A DNA stretch of 64,000 bases from Bacteroidales bacterium (GTDB lineage: Bacteria > Bacteroidota > Bacteroidia > Bacteroidales > F082), in assembly GCA_017553625.1 (NCBI GenBank), contig JAFZKP010000029.1:1-64000 (forward strand), written 5' to 3'. The translations under genes and the position numbers were made by a program. This document shows, one piece after another, positions 42,257 through 51,990 of this stretch. How positions within the stretch are numbered: the first letter of the stretch is position 1; each line of letters starts with the position of its first letter. The notes under the pieces are model-generated. The model was not told where the DNA came from and did no database searches. It worked only from the letters and a program-made list of their open reading frames with translations.

Positions 42257-44572
42257 CTATTTCTTCCCGCGTTTCTTTGACGCATTATCCGGATTATTAA
42301 CAATATCAAGGCAATCCTGATAACTCAAATTATTTGCGTCGTAATTGCGTGGAATCTTGTAATTTGCCTTTTTGTAGGAGATGTAAATTCCGAAACGACC
42401 GCGTAAAACCTTCATGTCGGCATCTTCAGGATATGTTGCCACAACGTTGTCAGCATCCGATTTGCGTTTGTTTTCAATGATTTCAACAGCTCTTTGGAAA
42501 TTCACCGTCGACGGGTCGTCAAGCTTCGAAAGGCTGTAGAAAGCGTTTTTGTGCTTAATGTACGGACCGAAACGACCGATAGCTACCTGAATCTCAGCGT
42601 CTTCATATTCGCCTAACGAACGCGGGAACGCAAACAAATCCAACACCTCGTCAAGGGTTATCGTCTCGATGCTCTGGTCTTTGTGCAAGCCTGCAAACTT
42701 CGGTTTTTCCTCCGATTCAGTGTCGCCAATCTGTGCCACTGGACCGAAACGACCGATTTTCACATACACGTTCTTTCCTGATGTCGGATCGACGCCAAGG
42801 AACTTCTCACCGCTGAATTTACCAGAATTATCTGATGTTTCCGCGATTTGTTTATGGAAATCTTTATAGAAATCCTTAATCATCTTGTTCCACTCGCAGC
42901 GACCTTCGGCAATCTTATCGAATTCTTTCTCGACATTTGCTGTGAAGTTGTAATCAATAATTGTCTCAAAGTAATTGATCAAGAATCTGTTAACAAGCAC
43001 GCCAATGTCTGTCGGAACAAGTTTCGCCTTCTCGAAACCAATATTTTCCTTTCCAGTTTTCTCGGTTATTTTGTTTTTCTTCAAAGTATAAACCTTGAAA
43101 GTGCGTGTCTCGCCAGTGATGTCTTTCTTCTCGACATATTCTCTTTTCTGGATTGTAGAGATTGTCGGGGCGTAAGTTGAAGGACGGCCGATGCCAAGCT
43201 CTTCCATCTTTTTGACAAGACTCATTTCCGTGTATCTGAATGGCTTGCGCGCGAAACGCTGCTGTGCCTCCATCTTGTCCAAATCCAAAACCTGGCCGAC
43301 TTTCATCGGAGGAAGCATACTGTTGACATTTTCGCCGTTCTCATCATCAACGCTTTCGATGTAGACTTTGAAAAATCCATCAAAGAGAACCACTTCGCCT
43401 GACGCCACAAAGTCCTTGTCAGAATTCGACACATCGATGTTGACAAGGGTCTTTTCTATCTGAGCATCAGCCATTTGTGATGCGATGGTACGTTTCCAAA
43501 TGAGTTCGTAAAGCTTACGCTCATCGGCGGTACCTTTGATGGTCTGCTGGTCAAGATATGTCGGGCGGATAGCCTCATGAGCTTCCTGAGCGCCTTTTGA
43601 TTTTGTTGTAAATTGTCTTGTTTTCACATACTGTGCGCCATAGAGATTCTCTATCTCTTTCTTCGCCTGACCTAATGCGAATGTCGACAGGTTCACGGAG
43701 TCGGTACGCATGTAGGTTATCTTTCCTGACTCGTAAAGCTGCTGTGCGATACGCATGGTGTTGCTCACCGAGAAACCGAGCTTGCGACCCGCTTCCTGCT
43801 GCAGTGTTGATGTTGTGAAAGGCGGAGCCGGACTCTTTGACACTGGTTTTTTCTCAACATTCTTGATTTTATAGCTTGCGCTCTTGCATTCCTCAAGGAA
43901 TTTATAAGCCTCTTCTTCTGTCTCGAAACGATAAGGAAGCTCTGCAAACAGCTGATATTCATGGTTGTCAATGGTGAACGAGAAGTTTGCCGTCACGCGG
44001 TATGAGCTGCTGTTTACGAAGTTTTTGATTTCATCTTCGCGCTCCACGATGAGACGCACCGCCACGCTCTGCACACGACCTGCTGAAAGAGCCGGTTTCA
44101 CCTTCTTCCAAAGGAGTGGTGAAAGTTCATAACCCACCAAACGGTCAAGGACACGGCGTGCCTGCTGCGCTGCCACAAGGTCCATATCGATTTTACGCGG
44201 GTTGTCAAGAGCGTGCAAGATTGCCGGTTTCGTGATTTCGTGGAACACAATGCGGCGGTACTTGTCCTCATTCAAACCCAAAGTCTCGTAAAGATGCCAT
44301 GAAATTGACTCTCCCTCACGGTCCTCATCGGATGCCAGCCACACCATATCGGCGCCCGCTGCCAGTTTTTTCAGTTCAGCAACAAGATGTTTCTTGTCGT
44401 CTGGTATCTCATATTCCGGCATGAAGCCGTGGTCCATATCCAAACTCAAATTTGATTTGTTCAAATCTCTTACGTGTCCTTTGCTCGATTTTACCGTAAA
44501 CTCCTTTCCCAAAAAGCCTTCAATTGTCTTTGCCTTCTGCGGAGACTCAACTATCACAAGATTCTTTACCAT
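42257..44572 (-). CDS. topA: DNA topoisomerase I
   Basis: 771 aa, type IA topoisomerase that relaxes negative supercoils. Toprim motif VKNLVIVESPQKAKTIEGFLG at the start, acidic DxDxE (SDEDREGESI), and active-site region GKITYMRTDSVNLS with the catalytic Tyr. The C-terminal 200 residues hold repeats of the KIGRFGPVAQIGD and GRFGPYIKHK type and lack zinc ribbons. Start 44572 is used; the 24-bp longer frame is upstream of the family start. The -7 box is at 44594. Confidence 0.95.
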   Translation of the reverse strand: MVKNLVIVESPQKAKTIEGFLGKEFTVKSSKGHVRDLNKSNLSLDMDHGFMPEYEIPDDKKHLVAELKKLAAGADMVWLASDEDREGESISWHLYETLGLNEDKYRRIVFHEITKPAILHALDNPRKIDMDLVAAQQARRVLDRLVGYELSPLLWKKVKPALSAGRVQSVAVRLIVEREDEIKNFVNSSSYRVTANFSFTIDNHEYQLFAELPYRFETEEEAYKFLEECKSASYKIKNVEKKPVSKSPAPPFTTSTLQQEAGRKLGFSVSNTMRIAQQLYESGKITYMRTDSVNLSTFALGQAKKEIENLYGAQYVKTRQFTTKSKGAQEAHEAIRPTYLDQQTIKGTADERKLYELIWKRTIASQMADAQIEKTLVNIDVSNSDKDFVASGEVVLFDGFFKVYIESVDDENGENVNSMLPPMKVGQVLDLDKMEAQQRFARKPFRYTEMSLVKKMEELGIGRPSTYAPTISTIQKREYVEKKDITGETRTFKVYTLKKNKITEKTGKENIGFEKAKLVPTDIGVLVNRFLINYFETIIDYNFTANVEKEFDKIAEGRCEWNKMIKDFYKDFHKQIAETSDNSGKFSGEKFLGVDPTSGKNVYVKIGRFGPVAQIGDTESEEKPKFAGLHKDQSIETITLDEVLDLFAFPRSLGEYEDAEIQVAIGRFGPYIKHKNAFYSLSKLDDPSTVNFQRAVEIIENKRKSDADNVVATYPEDADMKVLRGRFGIYISYKKANYKIPRNYDANNLSYQDCLDIVNNPDNASKKRGKK

Positions 44573-44593
44573 AATGTTTAAATTTTCAGGCTG

Positions 44594-44601
44594 CAAAATT
44601 A
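44594..44601 (-). promoter_or_regulatory. -7 box of topA
   Basis: Minus-strand TAATTTTG, 21 bp before the topA ATG. Confidence 0.5.
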
Positions 44602-44685
44602 CTACATTATTATTTTAAAAATGAAATATTTTTTTAAATAATTTTCAACACAATTGAAAATCAATGTGATAGGTTTTGCTTAATG

Positions 44686-44811
44686 TGTTTAAATGTGTCG
44701 CTACGCGAAATGTGTGCGCTTTGCGCAATAGGCAAAGCCCGCACATTCTGCGAAGCAGCACATTGCGACTGAAAGGAGCATCACATTTCCGAACGAAGTG
44801 AGGACACATTT
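44686..44811. repeat. Nested inverted-repeat element upstream of 44835
   Basis: Outer AAATGTGT/ACACATTT arms and inner AATGTGTGCG/CGCACATT and GCTTTGC/GCAAAGC stems give a nested hairpin of about 125 bp. Unlike the other repeats in the window, and only one copy seen. Confidence 0.65.
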
Positions 44812-44822
44812 AAAAAAATTGT

Positions 44823-44830
44823 TATTTTTG
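44823..44830 (+). promoter_or_regulatory. -7 box (TATTTTTG) of DUF3109 gene
   Basis: Ends 4 bp before the ATG, so leaderless like feoB. Confidence 0.5.
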
Positions 44831-44834
44831 CGCC

Positions 44835-45404
44835 ATGATTATAATCGACAATGTAATAGTTACTGACGAGTTTCTGAATGCTCGTTTCTGCTGCCAGCTC
44901 GCGCGTTGCAAGGGTGAATGCTGCGTAGCAGGTGACGCCGGTGCTCCTCTCGAACCTGAAGAAGTCGGCATCATCGAAGAAAACATCGAAGCTATAAAGC
45001 CTTACATGCGCCCCGAAGGCATCAGGGCGATTGAGGAAAACGACGTTTACGACTACGACGACTTCGGCTGCATGACAACCCAGCTCGTCAATGGGGAGGA
45101 ATGCGCCTTCGTGTATTTTCACGAAAACGGAACCGCTCTTTGCGCCATCGAAAAGGCGTATAAAGAAGGCAAAATCGACTTCTGGAAACCGATAAGCTGC
45201 CATCTTTACCCGATAAGGCTGATGGAAAAAGACGGCTTCACGTATATTATGTACCACGAGTGGAGCGTGTGCGTGCCCGCGAAACGCTTCGGCGAAAAAG
45301 AAGGCATACCGCTGTATAAGTTCCTGAAAGAGCCTCTCATCCGAAAATTCGGCGAAAATTGGTATCAAAGACTCGAAAAACAAATTTTTTCAAAAAAAGT
45401 TTGA
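44835..45404 (+). CDS. DUF3109 Cys-rich protein
   Basis: 189 aa. Cys cluster in FCCQLARCKGECCVAGDAGAP near the N-terminus, then ECAF...ALCAIEKAYKEG, FWKPISCHLYPIRL and CVPAKRFGE. This is the full DUF3109 pattern (related to YkgJ zinc or iron-sulfur proteins). Function unknown. All eight expected Cys are present. Next gene is the glycogen-synthase-like protein. Confidence 0.88.
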   Translation: MIIIDNVIVTDEFLNARFCCQLARCKGECCVAGDAGAPLEPEEVGIIEENIEAIKPYMRPEGIRAIEENDVYDYDDFGCMTTQLVNGEECAFVYFHENGTALCAIEKAYKEGKIDFWKPISCHLYPIRLMEKDGFTYIMYHEWSVCVPAKRFGEKEGIPLYKFLKEPLIRKFGENWYQRLEKQIFSKKV

Positions 45405-45432
45405 ATTATTCCAAAAAAATTGCTTAATTTTG
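45401..45432 (+). promoter_or_regulatory. Promoter (TTG-N21-TAATTTTG) of 45457 gene
   Basis: TTG at 45401, TAATTTTG at 45425-45432; a 7-bp hairpin TGTAAGT...ACTTACA follows it immediately before the ATG. Confidence 0.55.
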
Positions 45433-45456
45433 TAAGTTAATTTTCGACTTACAAAA

Positions 45457-46260
45457 ATGAAGGTATTATTTATCCACCAAGAAATCACACCCTATCTTAA
45501 AGAGACTCCGATGTCCTTGATTGGCAGATACTTACCGCAGGGGATTCAGGAAAAAGGCAAAGAGATTCGTATCTTCATGCCGCGCTTCGGAAACGTCAAT
45601 GAACGCCGCAACCAGCTGCATGAGGTTATTCGTCTCTCCGGCATGAACATGATTATCAACGACACCGACCACCCGCTGATTATCAAAGTGGCATCAATAC
45701 AAAAAGCGAGAATTCAGATTTACTTCATAGACAACGACGACCTGTTCACAAAAAGAAAATTCACCATCGCCGACAAAAACGAGATCTTCTACGAAGACAA
45801 CGACGACCGCACGGTGTTTTTCTCTCGCGGCGTTATAGAGACTGTCAGAAAACTCAACTGGCCGCCTGACATTATCCACTGCCACGGCTGGATGACTTCT
45901 CTCGTCCCTCTTTACATCAAACGCGCATTCAAAGACAACCCGCTGTTCAGCGACTCAAAAGTGATATACTCACTTTACGACGATGATTTCAACGGGGCAT
46001 TCCGCAAAGGATTCGACAAAAAGCTCAAAATGCCAGGAATCGTCGCAAAAGAGATAAAATGGCTCAAGAATCCGGTGTACGCAAACATCCAGAAGTCAGC
46101 ACTCGATTTCGCCGACGCTATCGTGATGGCAAGCCCGAAAATAAACCCTGAAGTCGAAAAATACGCAAGATCGTTAAATAAACCTATCCTCGAATACCAA
46201 GGAGAAGAAAACTACGTTGATGCTTACAACGAGTTTTATGATAAGATAATTACACTATGA
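45457..46260 (+). CDS. Glycogen/starch synthase-like protein, N-terminal domain only
   Basis: 267 aa. Corresponds to the N-terminal GT5 half of glycogen synthase: LFIHQEITPYLKETPMSLIG, GIQEKGKEIRIFMPRFG, ERRNQLHEVIRLSG, WPPDIIHCHGWMTSLVP. The C-terminal GT1 domain is missing, so it is not a complete glycosyltransferase; Bacteroidetes carry such a short form widely. The stop overlaps the next ATG by 4 bp. The start follows the hairpin after the promoter at 45425. Confidence 0.85.
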   Translation: MKVLFIHQEITPYLKETPMSLIGRYLPQGIQEKGKEIRIFMPRFGNVNERRNQLHEVIRLSGMNMIINDTDHPLIIKVASIQKARIQIYFIDNDDLFTKRKFTIADKNEIFYEDNDDRTVFFSRGVIETVRKLNWPPDIIHCHGWMTSLVPLYIKRAFKDNPLFSDSKVIYSLYDDDFNGAFRKGFDKKLKMPGIVAKEIKWLKNPVYANIQKSALDFADAIVMASPKINPEVEKYARSLNKPILEYQGEENYVDAYNEFYDKIITL

Positions 46261-47546
46261 CAAAAGTTCGTGTACTGACACTGATTCTGATGGTATGTCT
46301 CGCAAGCCTGTCATCTTGCAAAAAAGAGACGAAACGCATAGGCAACGACTTGCAGCCGACAAGTAGCTTGATAAACGTGTCGTTCACCAATGAGCAGGAT
46401 GTTATTGCAAGCACATTCAGAGTACCTTACCTAAGCACAAAAATGCTGTCATCCGTGATGCTTGGCAATATGAACGACCCGGAATTTGGAATTTCAAACT
46501 TCGATTTCTATACACAGTTTTCTCTTTCAACGAGTAGCCAGACCTGGGGCGACAACGCCGTTACCGACTCCGTGGTTCTTAATCTGTGCTATAGCGGTTT
46601 TTACGCCGACACTACACAAAATCTTACCGTTAGAGTTTATGAGATAAATGAGGAAATGTACGCTGATTCTGTTTATAGGTCAAACATGACATTGGAATGC
46701 GAGACAACGGAATTGGCTAATTTTTCATTCATTCCGCATCCTCTCACACCACCTGACACCACTTTGGACAGAGGCGTTTTGCGTATCCCTATCGACGTTG
46801 CCTTGGGTGAAAAATTTATCGCAAACGAGGCGCACATGGAGACAAATGACGACTTCAAGGAGTTTTTCAAAGGCCTACATGTGGAATGTGATATGAACAA
46901 CACAGCAGGAGCAATCTGCTTCTTCAATCCAACTCATTCATATTCTTATCTTCGTGTCTATTATCATAATGATACTGATACACTTACGTATGATTTCACA
47001 GTCACTTCATCGGATGTGAGATTCAACCATTTTTCACATGACTATTCGGCCTCGCAGATTACCTTCAACGACACTGTCAATAACCAGAAACTGTATGTTC
47101 AAGGAGCTGCGGGCACAAGGGTTTGGGTTAAGTTTCCAAATCTTGCGGAATGGGCAAGCACACAAGCTGACAATGTGGTTGTAAACGAGGCAAAACTTGT
47201 TCTTACTGGAGTTGAAACAGACACAGCAATGTATACTCCTCCGACAAAACTTGTCGTGACTGCAGCCAAATTCGACACAGATACTACATATCTGATTATC
47301 CCTGACCAGCTTGTAAGTTCTGAATATTATGGAGGAAGCTACAATGCCGAGGAAGGAACGGTTTGGTTCAGAGTTACAGAATATATTCAGAATGTGATTA
47401 AAAACGGAACTTACGCCACCGATGCCAACGGCCTTCTTATTTATGTTGACCAAGGCTCTTCAGTGCCGCGCCGTTGGGTTTTCGGAGGTCCACAAGGCGA
47501 GAATCCTGTGCGTTTGGATATGGTTTATTCGAAGATTAACAATTAG
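46257..47546 (+). CDS. DUF4270 lipoprotein
   Basis: 429 aa. Lipoprotein signal (SLSSC, Cys20), then KKETKRIGNDLQP and the typical VTDSVVLNLCYSGFYAD segment, followed by beta-rich sequence to the end. This matches DUF4270, a Bacteroidetes outer-membrane lipoprotein family. It is coupled to the glycogen-synthase-like gene, a pairing often seen in the phylum. Function unknown. Confidence 0.85.
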   Translation: MTKVRVLTLILMVCLASLSSCKKETKRIGNDLQPTSSLINVSFTNEQDVIASTFRVPYLSTKMLSSVMLGNMNDPEFGISNFDFYTQFSLSTSSQTWGDNAVTDSVVLNLCYSGFYADTTQNLTVRVYEINEEMYADSVYRSNMTLECETTELANFSFIPHPLTPPDTTLDRGVLRIPIDVALGEKFIANEAHMETNDDFKEFFKGLHVECDMNNTAGAICFFNPTHSYSYLRVYYHNDTDTLTYDFTVTSSDVRFNHFSHDYSASQITFNDTVNNQKLYVQGAAGTRVWVKFPNLAEWASTQADNVVVNEAKLVLTGVETDTAMYTPPTKLVVTAAKFDTDTTYLIIPDQLVSSEYYGGSYNAEEGTVWFRVTEYIQNVIKNGTYATDANGLLIYVDQGSSVPRRWVFGGPQGENPVRLDMVYSKINN

Positions 47547-47551
47547 AAAAT

Positions 47552-48175
47552 ATGAAAAAATTATTATTAATACTTTGCGTTATTTTAGGTATGGCAGCAC
47601 AAGCACAAAACGAGACAAAGGTCTTGATTAAGACCACTATGGGCGACATCACAGTGATGCTTTATGACGACACACCGCTGCATCGCGACAATTTTATCAA
47701 ATTAGTCAACGAAGGATGGTACAACGGCTCTCCGTTCCACCGCGTCATCAAGAATTTCATGATTCAGGGCGGACAGAATGCCGATGGTCGTTTAGACCCG
47801 AATTATAAGATTCCGGCTGAATTCAAATCAAACCATTTTCATAAGAAAGGCGCTTTGGCGGCAGCACGTCAGGCAGACCAGGTGAACCCACAGAAGATGT
47901 CGAGCGGCTCACAGTTCTATATCGTGCAAGGAAAAGTCTGGAACGAGACAGAACTCAATATGTTTGAATCACGCTACGGCAAGGTGTTCAGCGCAAAACA
48001 GCGTCAGACATACCAATCTATCGGCGGCACACCACATCTTGACGGCGACTATACCGTTTTCGGCGAAGTGACAGAAGGCCTTGATATCGTCGACAAAATA
48101 GCAGCCGTGAAAACAGGTTACATGGACGTTCCTGTTCAGCCAGTTACAATAATCTCAATGGAAATTGTAAAATGA
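47552..48175 (+). CDS. Peptidylprolyl isomerase (cyclophilin), exported
   Basis: 207 aa with signal peptide (LLLILCVILGMAAQAQ), then a cyclophilin domain: KTTMGDITVMLYDDTPLHRDNF, GSPFHRVIKNFMIQGG, SSGSQFYIVQG, DYTVFGEVTEGLDIVDKI. The Arg in FHRVI and the QFYI strand of the active site are present. It helps fold periplasmic or outer-membrane proteins. The stop overlaps the pheS ATG (4 bp). Confidence 0.93.
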   Translation: MKKLLLILCVILGMAAQAQNETKVLIKTTMGDITVMLYDDTPLHRDNFIKLVNEGWYNGSPFHRVIKNFMIQGGQNADGRLDPNYKIPAEFKSNHFHKKGALAAARQADQVNPQKMSSGSQFYIVQGKVWNETELNMFESRYGKVFSAKQRQTYQSIGGTPHLDGDYTVFGEVTEGLDIVDKIAAVKTGYMDVPVQPVTIISMEIVK

Positions 48176-49185
48176 AAGAGAAAATAGAAAAAATACTTGA
48201 GGAAGTTAAGACGTTCCATGCCGACAGCAAAGAGGCGTTGGAGCAGTTCCGCATCCAATATCTTAGCAAAAAAGGCACTATTACAGAGCTTTTCACCGAA
48301 TTCAAACAGGTGGCTCCTGAGATGCGCAAGGAGATGGGAATGAAGCTTAACGAGCTTAAAAACACCATCCAGGACATCATCGATGAGCAACAGAAACAGT
48401 TTGAGACCAAGAGCGAAGGCAAGACCGACCTCGACCTCACTCTGCCTGTCGACGCCATGAACGGCTCACGTCACCCGCTCTCGATAGTGAGAAACGAAAT
48501 CAACGACATCTTCAAACGCCTCGGCTTCGTTGTCGCTGAAGGTCCGGAGATTGAAGACGATTTCCATGTGTTTTCAGCATTGAACTTCCCGCCAGACCAT
48601 CCGGCACGCGACATGCAAGACACATTCTTTGTTACGAAATCGCCTGACGTAGTGCTTCGTACACACACTTCAAGCGTGCAGGTTCGTGTGATGGAACAAG
48701 GCAAGCTCCCGATTCGTATCATCGCCCCGGGAAGAGTGTTCAGAAATGAGGCTATTTCAGCCCGCGCACACTGTATCTTCCATCAGATTGAAGGTCTTTA
48801 TATCGACAAAAACGTGTCGTTTGCCGACCTCAAACAGACGCTTTACCACTTCGTCCAGGAATACTTTGGAGAAGGCACAAAAGTGCGTTTCCGCCCATCA
48901 TATTTCCCGTTCACCGAAACATCGGCGGAGATGGATATCTCTTGCAACATCTGCGGAGGCGAAGGATGTAACATCTGCAAACACACTGGCTGGGTTGAAA
49001 TCCTCGGCTGCGGCATCTGCGACCCTAACATCCTCAAGGCGTGCAATATCGACCCGGAAGAATACACCGGCTTCGCATTCGGTATGGGAATCGAACGTAT
49101 CGCAATGTTGAAATACCAAATCAACGACCTCAGAATGTTCTTCGAGAACGATTTAAGATTCTTGAAACAATTTGAAAACGCATAA
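48172..49185 (+). CDS. pheS: Phenylalanyl-tRNA synthetase alpha subunit
   Basis: 337 aa. The N-terminal coiled-coil (to about 90), motif 1 HPLSIVRNEINDIF, motif 2 PGRVFRNEAISARAHCIFHQIEGL, and motif 3 GFAFGMGIERIAML are all intact, as is FTETSAEMDI. pheT is not adjacent in this window, so the subunits are encoded apart. Translationally coupled to the cyclophilin gene. Octamer array 4 follows. Confidence 0.96.
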   Translation: MKEKIEKILEEVKTFHADSKEALEQFRIQYLSKKGTITELFTEFKQVAPEMRKEMGMKLNELKNTIQDIIDEQQKQFETKSEGKTDLDLTLPVDAMNGSRHPLSIVRNEINDIFKRLGFVVAEGPEIEDDFHVFSALNFPPDHPARDMQDTFFVTKSPDVVLRTHTSSVQVRVMEQGKLPIRIIAPGRVFRNEAISARAHCIFHQIEGLYIDKNVSFADLKQTLYHFVQEYFGEGTKVRFRPSYFPFTETSAEMDISCNICGGEGCNICKHTGWVEILGCGICDPNILKACNIDPEEYTGFAFGMGIERIAMLKYQINDLRMFFENDLRFLKQFENA

Positions 49186-49187
49186 AA

Positions 49188-49262
49188 AGTTATTCAGTTA
49201 ATCAGTTAGTCAGTTGTTCAGTTTAACTGACTAACTGAACAACTGGTCAACTGACTAACTAT
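49188..49262. repeat. Octamer array 4 between pheS and IPExxxVDY
   Basis: AGTTATTC, AGTTAATC, AGTTAGTC, AGTTGTTC and inverse units GACTAACT, GAACAACT, GTCAACT. The right end supplies the Ser codon and TAG stop of the IPExxxVDY gene on the minus strand. Confidence 0.85.
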
Positions 49263-49701
49263 TAATGATTTCAATTTCATGCATTTCGATATCCTCAAGC
49301 AGGGTATCGATTTTGTTATTTGTCTCCAAATCAATCAGATAGGCGAAGATAACACCATCGATTTTTTTGATTTTATTAAGCACATCCGCCAAATCTTCAT
49401 CGTTAATAAAGTTGCGAATCACGATGAGATAGTCGGTGGCAGGGGAGAAGCTGACCCATTTCGCCTCAGCGTTGGCAATCTCCACAAGGTTGAATGTGTT
49501 GCAGTTTTCGCCGCCGTCATAAAGATAAAATGAGAAACCAAATCCATCTTCATTGACGATGTCTGAATACTTTACAAGATTGATATTCAACAACTTATTG
49601 ATATTCCACGCAAGTTTGAAATCTTCAAGCTGAGAGCAGATGCCTATGATTTTTATGTCATCGAAGGGCTCGATGACAATTTTTTTCTTTTTCTTTACCA
49701 T
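49255..49701 (-). CDS. IPExxxVDY family protein
   Basis: 148 aa, small acidic protein specific to Bacteroidetes. Begins MVKKKKKIVIEPFDDIKIIGICS, with the FKLAWNINKLLNINL and SFYLYDGGENCNTFNLVEI segments of the family. No signal peptide; cytoplasmic. Function unknown. It is the last gene of the leftward rnc-fabF-acpP unit, and its stop lies in octamer array 4. Confidence 0.85.
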   Translation of the reverse strand: MVKKKKKIVIEPFDDIKIIGICSQLEDFKLAWNINKLLNINLVKYSDIVNEDGFGFSFYLYDGGENCNTFNLVEIANAEAKWVSFSPATDYLIVIRNFINDEDLADVLNKIKKIDGVIFAYLIDLETNNKIDTLLEDIEMHEIEIINS

Positions 49702-49713
49702 AATCTATTGTTT

Positions 49714-50448
49714 TTAATTTTCCTGATTTTCCTCTTCCATGAGATGCCATGTCTTCTCGGCAGCAAGCTGTTCGGCACCTTTTATCGAATAATCCACGGC
49801 ATTGCCATATTCTTTATCATCAACAATCACCTGAATCTTATAAAGCTTGTCGAAACCTTCGCCTTTGGTGCCGTTCTGCTTGAATTCAACATGATGTTTC
49901 TCTTTCTGCGCCCATTCAAGAAGTCGGCTCTTGAAATTGACTTCGTTTTTCTCAATGTCATCAATGTCAAGATGGATACGAATAATCCTGTCGACTATTA
50001 TTTTTTTTGTGAAATCATAGCCTCTGTCGAGGAAAATCGCACCTGTGAAAGCCTCAAACGCATTACCGCCGATTGAGCGGAATTTCGAGTGTTTGTCATG
50101 TGGTTTTACGTACGAAACCATAGTGTCGAAGCCAAGTTTCACAGAAAGCTTGTTCAACGATGCTCGGCTAACTATCTTTGAGCGCATTTCAGTAAGGAAA
50201 CCTTCCTGTTTGGTAGGATATTTCTTGAAGAGATACTCCGCCACGATCGAACTGAGAATGGCATCGCCGAGATATTCAAGGCGTTCGTTGTTGACAGTGA
50301 TATCGCCAACCTTGTTGTGGCACATCGACTTATGGGTAAACGCAAGCTGGAAAAGCGAAATATTGTGCGGATAAAATCCGAACACATTATTTATATATCT
50401 AGCCAAATCTTTTTCGGCCTTATTGCGATAACGAAAAAGACTTAACAT
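49714..50448 (-). CDS. rnc: Ribonuclease III
   Basis: 244 aa. Catalytic signature NERLEYLGDAILSSIVAEYLF, GNAFEAFTGAIFLDRG with the second acidic residue, and a double-stranded-RNA binding domain after about residue 170 (LLEWAQKEKHHVEFKQN). Cuts double-stranded RNA in rRNA and mRNA processing. Order acpP-fabF-rnc is conserved in Bacteroidetes. Confidence 0.96.
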   Translation of the reverse strand: MLSLFRYRNKAEKDLARYINNVFGFYPHNISLFQLAFTHKSMCHNKVGDITVNNERLEYLGDAILSSIVAEYLFKKYPTKQEGFLTEMRSKIVSRASLNKLSVKLGFDTMVSYVKPHDKHSKFRSIGGNAFEAFTGAIFLDRGYDFTKKIIVDRIIRIHLDIDDIEKNEVNFKSRLLEWAQKEKHHVEFKQNGTKGEGFDKLYKIQVIVDDKEYGNAVDYSIKGAEQLAAEKTWHLMEEENQEN

Positions 50449-50450
50449 TA

Positions 50451-51698
50451 TTAAAACTTCTTGAAGATGATACTTGCGTTATGTCCACCGAAACCGAAAG
50501 CGTTGCTTAATGCGTAGTTTACTGTTCTTTTCTTCGCTTTCCAGAATGTGAAATCGATTTTAGGGTCGATATTTGGGTCATCGGTGAAGTGGTTGATTGT
50601 TGGAGGGACGATGTCGTTTTGGCAGGCGAGGACTGTTGAGATCGCCTCGATTGCGCCTGCGCCTCCGAGAAGGTGACCGGTCATTGACTTACCCGAGTTG
50701 ATTGACATGTCGTAAACATGTTCGCCGAACACCGACTTGATACCGAGAATCTCAGGAATATCGCCGGCTGGTGTCGATGTTCCGTGAGTGTTGATATGGT
50801 CGATGACATCGGCTAATATTCCGGCTTCTTTCAGTGCGCGTGTCATGCTGAGCGCTGCTCCTTGTCCTTCAGTGTGCGGAGCTGTGATATGATGTGCGTC
50901 TGCCGACTCGCCGCATCCCACTATCTCGCCGTAGATTTTCGCTCCACGTTTGATAGCGTGACCGAGCTCTTCAAGCACGAGGCATCCGCCACCTTCACCC
51001 ATTACGAAACCGTCGCGGTCAGCGTCGAAGGGACGTGAGGCGGTTGCAGGGTCGTCGTTGCGTGTCGATAGCGCTTTCATTGCCTCGAAACCGCCAACGC
51101 TTATCGGGCATATAGGAGCCTCGGCGCCGCCTGCTATCATCACTTCGTTTCTACCATAATGAATATAACGGAATGCGTTCACGATAGCGTTTGCCGATGA
51201 GGCACATGCCGAAACCGTGCAGTAGTTTGGACCTTGGAAACCGTATTTTATTGAGATATTACCTGCTCCGAGGTCGGGCAGGAGCTTGGGGATTGTGAAG
51301 GGGCTCACGCGCGGGGTTCCATCGCCACGTGCGTAGTCCACGTTTTCATAATAGAGGCTTTCTATTCCTCCGATACCAGACGCAAAGATAACGCCGACTT
51401 CAGTGAAATCGGTGTTATCTCTGTTGATGCCTGAATCTTGAATTGCCTCGTCCGCCGAGATCATGGCGAACTGTTCAAATAAGTCAAGTTTACGTGCTTC
51501 TTTTCTATCGAAGTATTGAAGCGGGTCGAAGTTTTTAATCTCGCAAGCTATGCGTGACTTGAACTTTGACGCGTCGAAACGTGTTATCATCGTTGCGCCG
51601 CCAACGCCTTTACAGAGGCTGTCCCAGTAATCGTGGACGTTGTTGCCAATTGGCGTGATAGCGCCTAATCCTGTGATGACTACACGCTTCAATTCCAT
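50451..51698 (-). CDS. fabF: 3-oxoacyl-ACP synthase II (FabF)
   Basis: 415 aa. Catalytic Cys in NYCTVSACASSANA, His in NTHGTSTPAGDIPE and NSGKSMTGHLLGGAGAIE, with the GFGGHNASIIF end. It elongates acyl-ACP in fatty-acid synthesis. Two bp separate its ATG from the acpP stop, so the two are coupled. Confidence 0.96.
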   Translation of the reverse strand: MELKRVVITGLGAITPIGNNVHDYWDSLCKGVGGATMITRFDASKFKSRIACEIKNFDPLQYFDRKEARKLDLFEQFAMISADEAIQDSGINRDNTDFTEVGVIFASGIGGIESLYYENVDYARGDGTPRVSPFTIPKLLPDLGAGNISIKYGFQGPNYCTVSACASSANAIVNAFRYIHYGRNEVMIAGGAEAPICPISVGGFEAMKALSTRNDDPATASRPFDADRDGFVMGEGGGCLVLEELGHAIKRGAKIYGEIVGCGESADAHHITAPHTEGQGAALSMTRALKEAGILADVIDHINTHGTSTPAGDIPEILGIKSVFGEHVYDMSINSGKSMTGHLLGGAGAIEAISTVLACQNDIVPPTINHFTDDPNIDPKIDFTFWKAKKRTVNYALSNAFGFGGHNASIIFKKF

Positions 51699-51700
51699 GA

Positions 51701-51937
51701 TTAAGCTTTATGTTCTTCGATATATTTGATTGCGTCGCCCACTGTGACGATATTTTCTGTCTGATCGTCAGGGATTGATACGCCGAATTCTTTTTCGAAA
51801 TCGAGGATCAACTCAACTGTGTCGAGAGAATCGGCACCTAAATCTTGTGTAAAGTTTGCTGTTTCAACTACTTCTGATGGATCAACACCTAATTTATCAA
51901 CGATGATTGATACAACTTTTTCTTTAACTTCTGACAT
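51701..51937 (-). CDS. acpP: Acyl carrier protein
   Basis: 78 aa. The 4'-phosphopantetheine attachment Ser is Ser37 in [10 protein letters not shown]. Start 51937 ([12 protein letters not shown]) is chosen; the track start at 51943 is TTG, two codons earlier. First gene of the acpP-fabF-rnc-IPExxxVDY unit. Confidence 0.96.
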   Translation of the reverse strand: MSEVKEKVVSIIVDKLGVDPSEVVETANFTQDLGADSLDTVELILDFEKEFGVSIPDDQTENIVTVGDAIKYIEEHKA

Positions 51938-51990
51938 TTTCAATAATTTTTAATTAATAAATCTTTTTTCTGCTCAAAGAAAAACTTCTG

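Noticed and set aside
44835..45383. 200-aa leftward ORF over the DUF3109 gene
   Set aside because: The plus-strand gene has all family Cys; the minus frame shows no family pattern.
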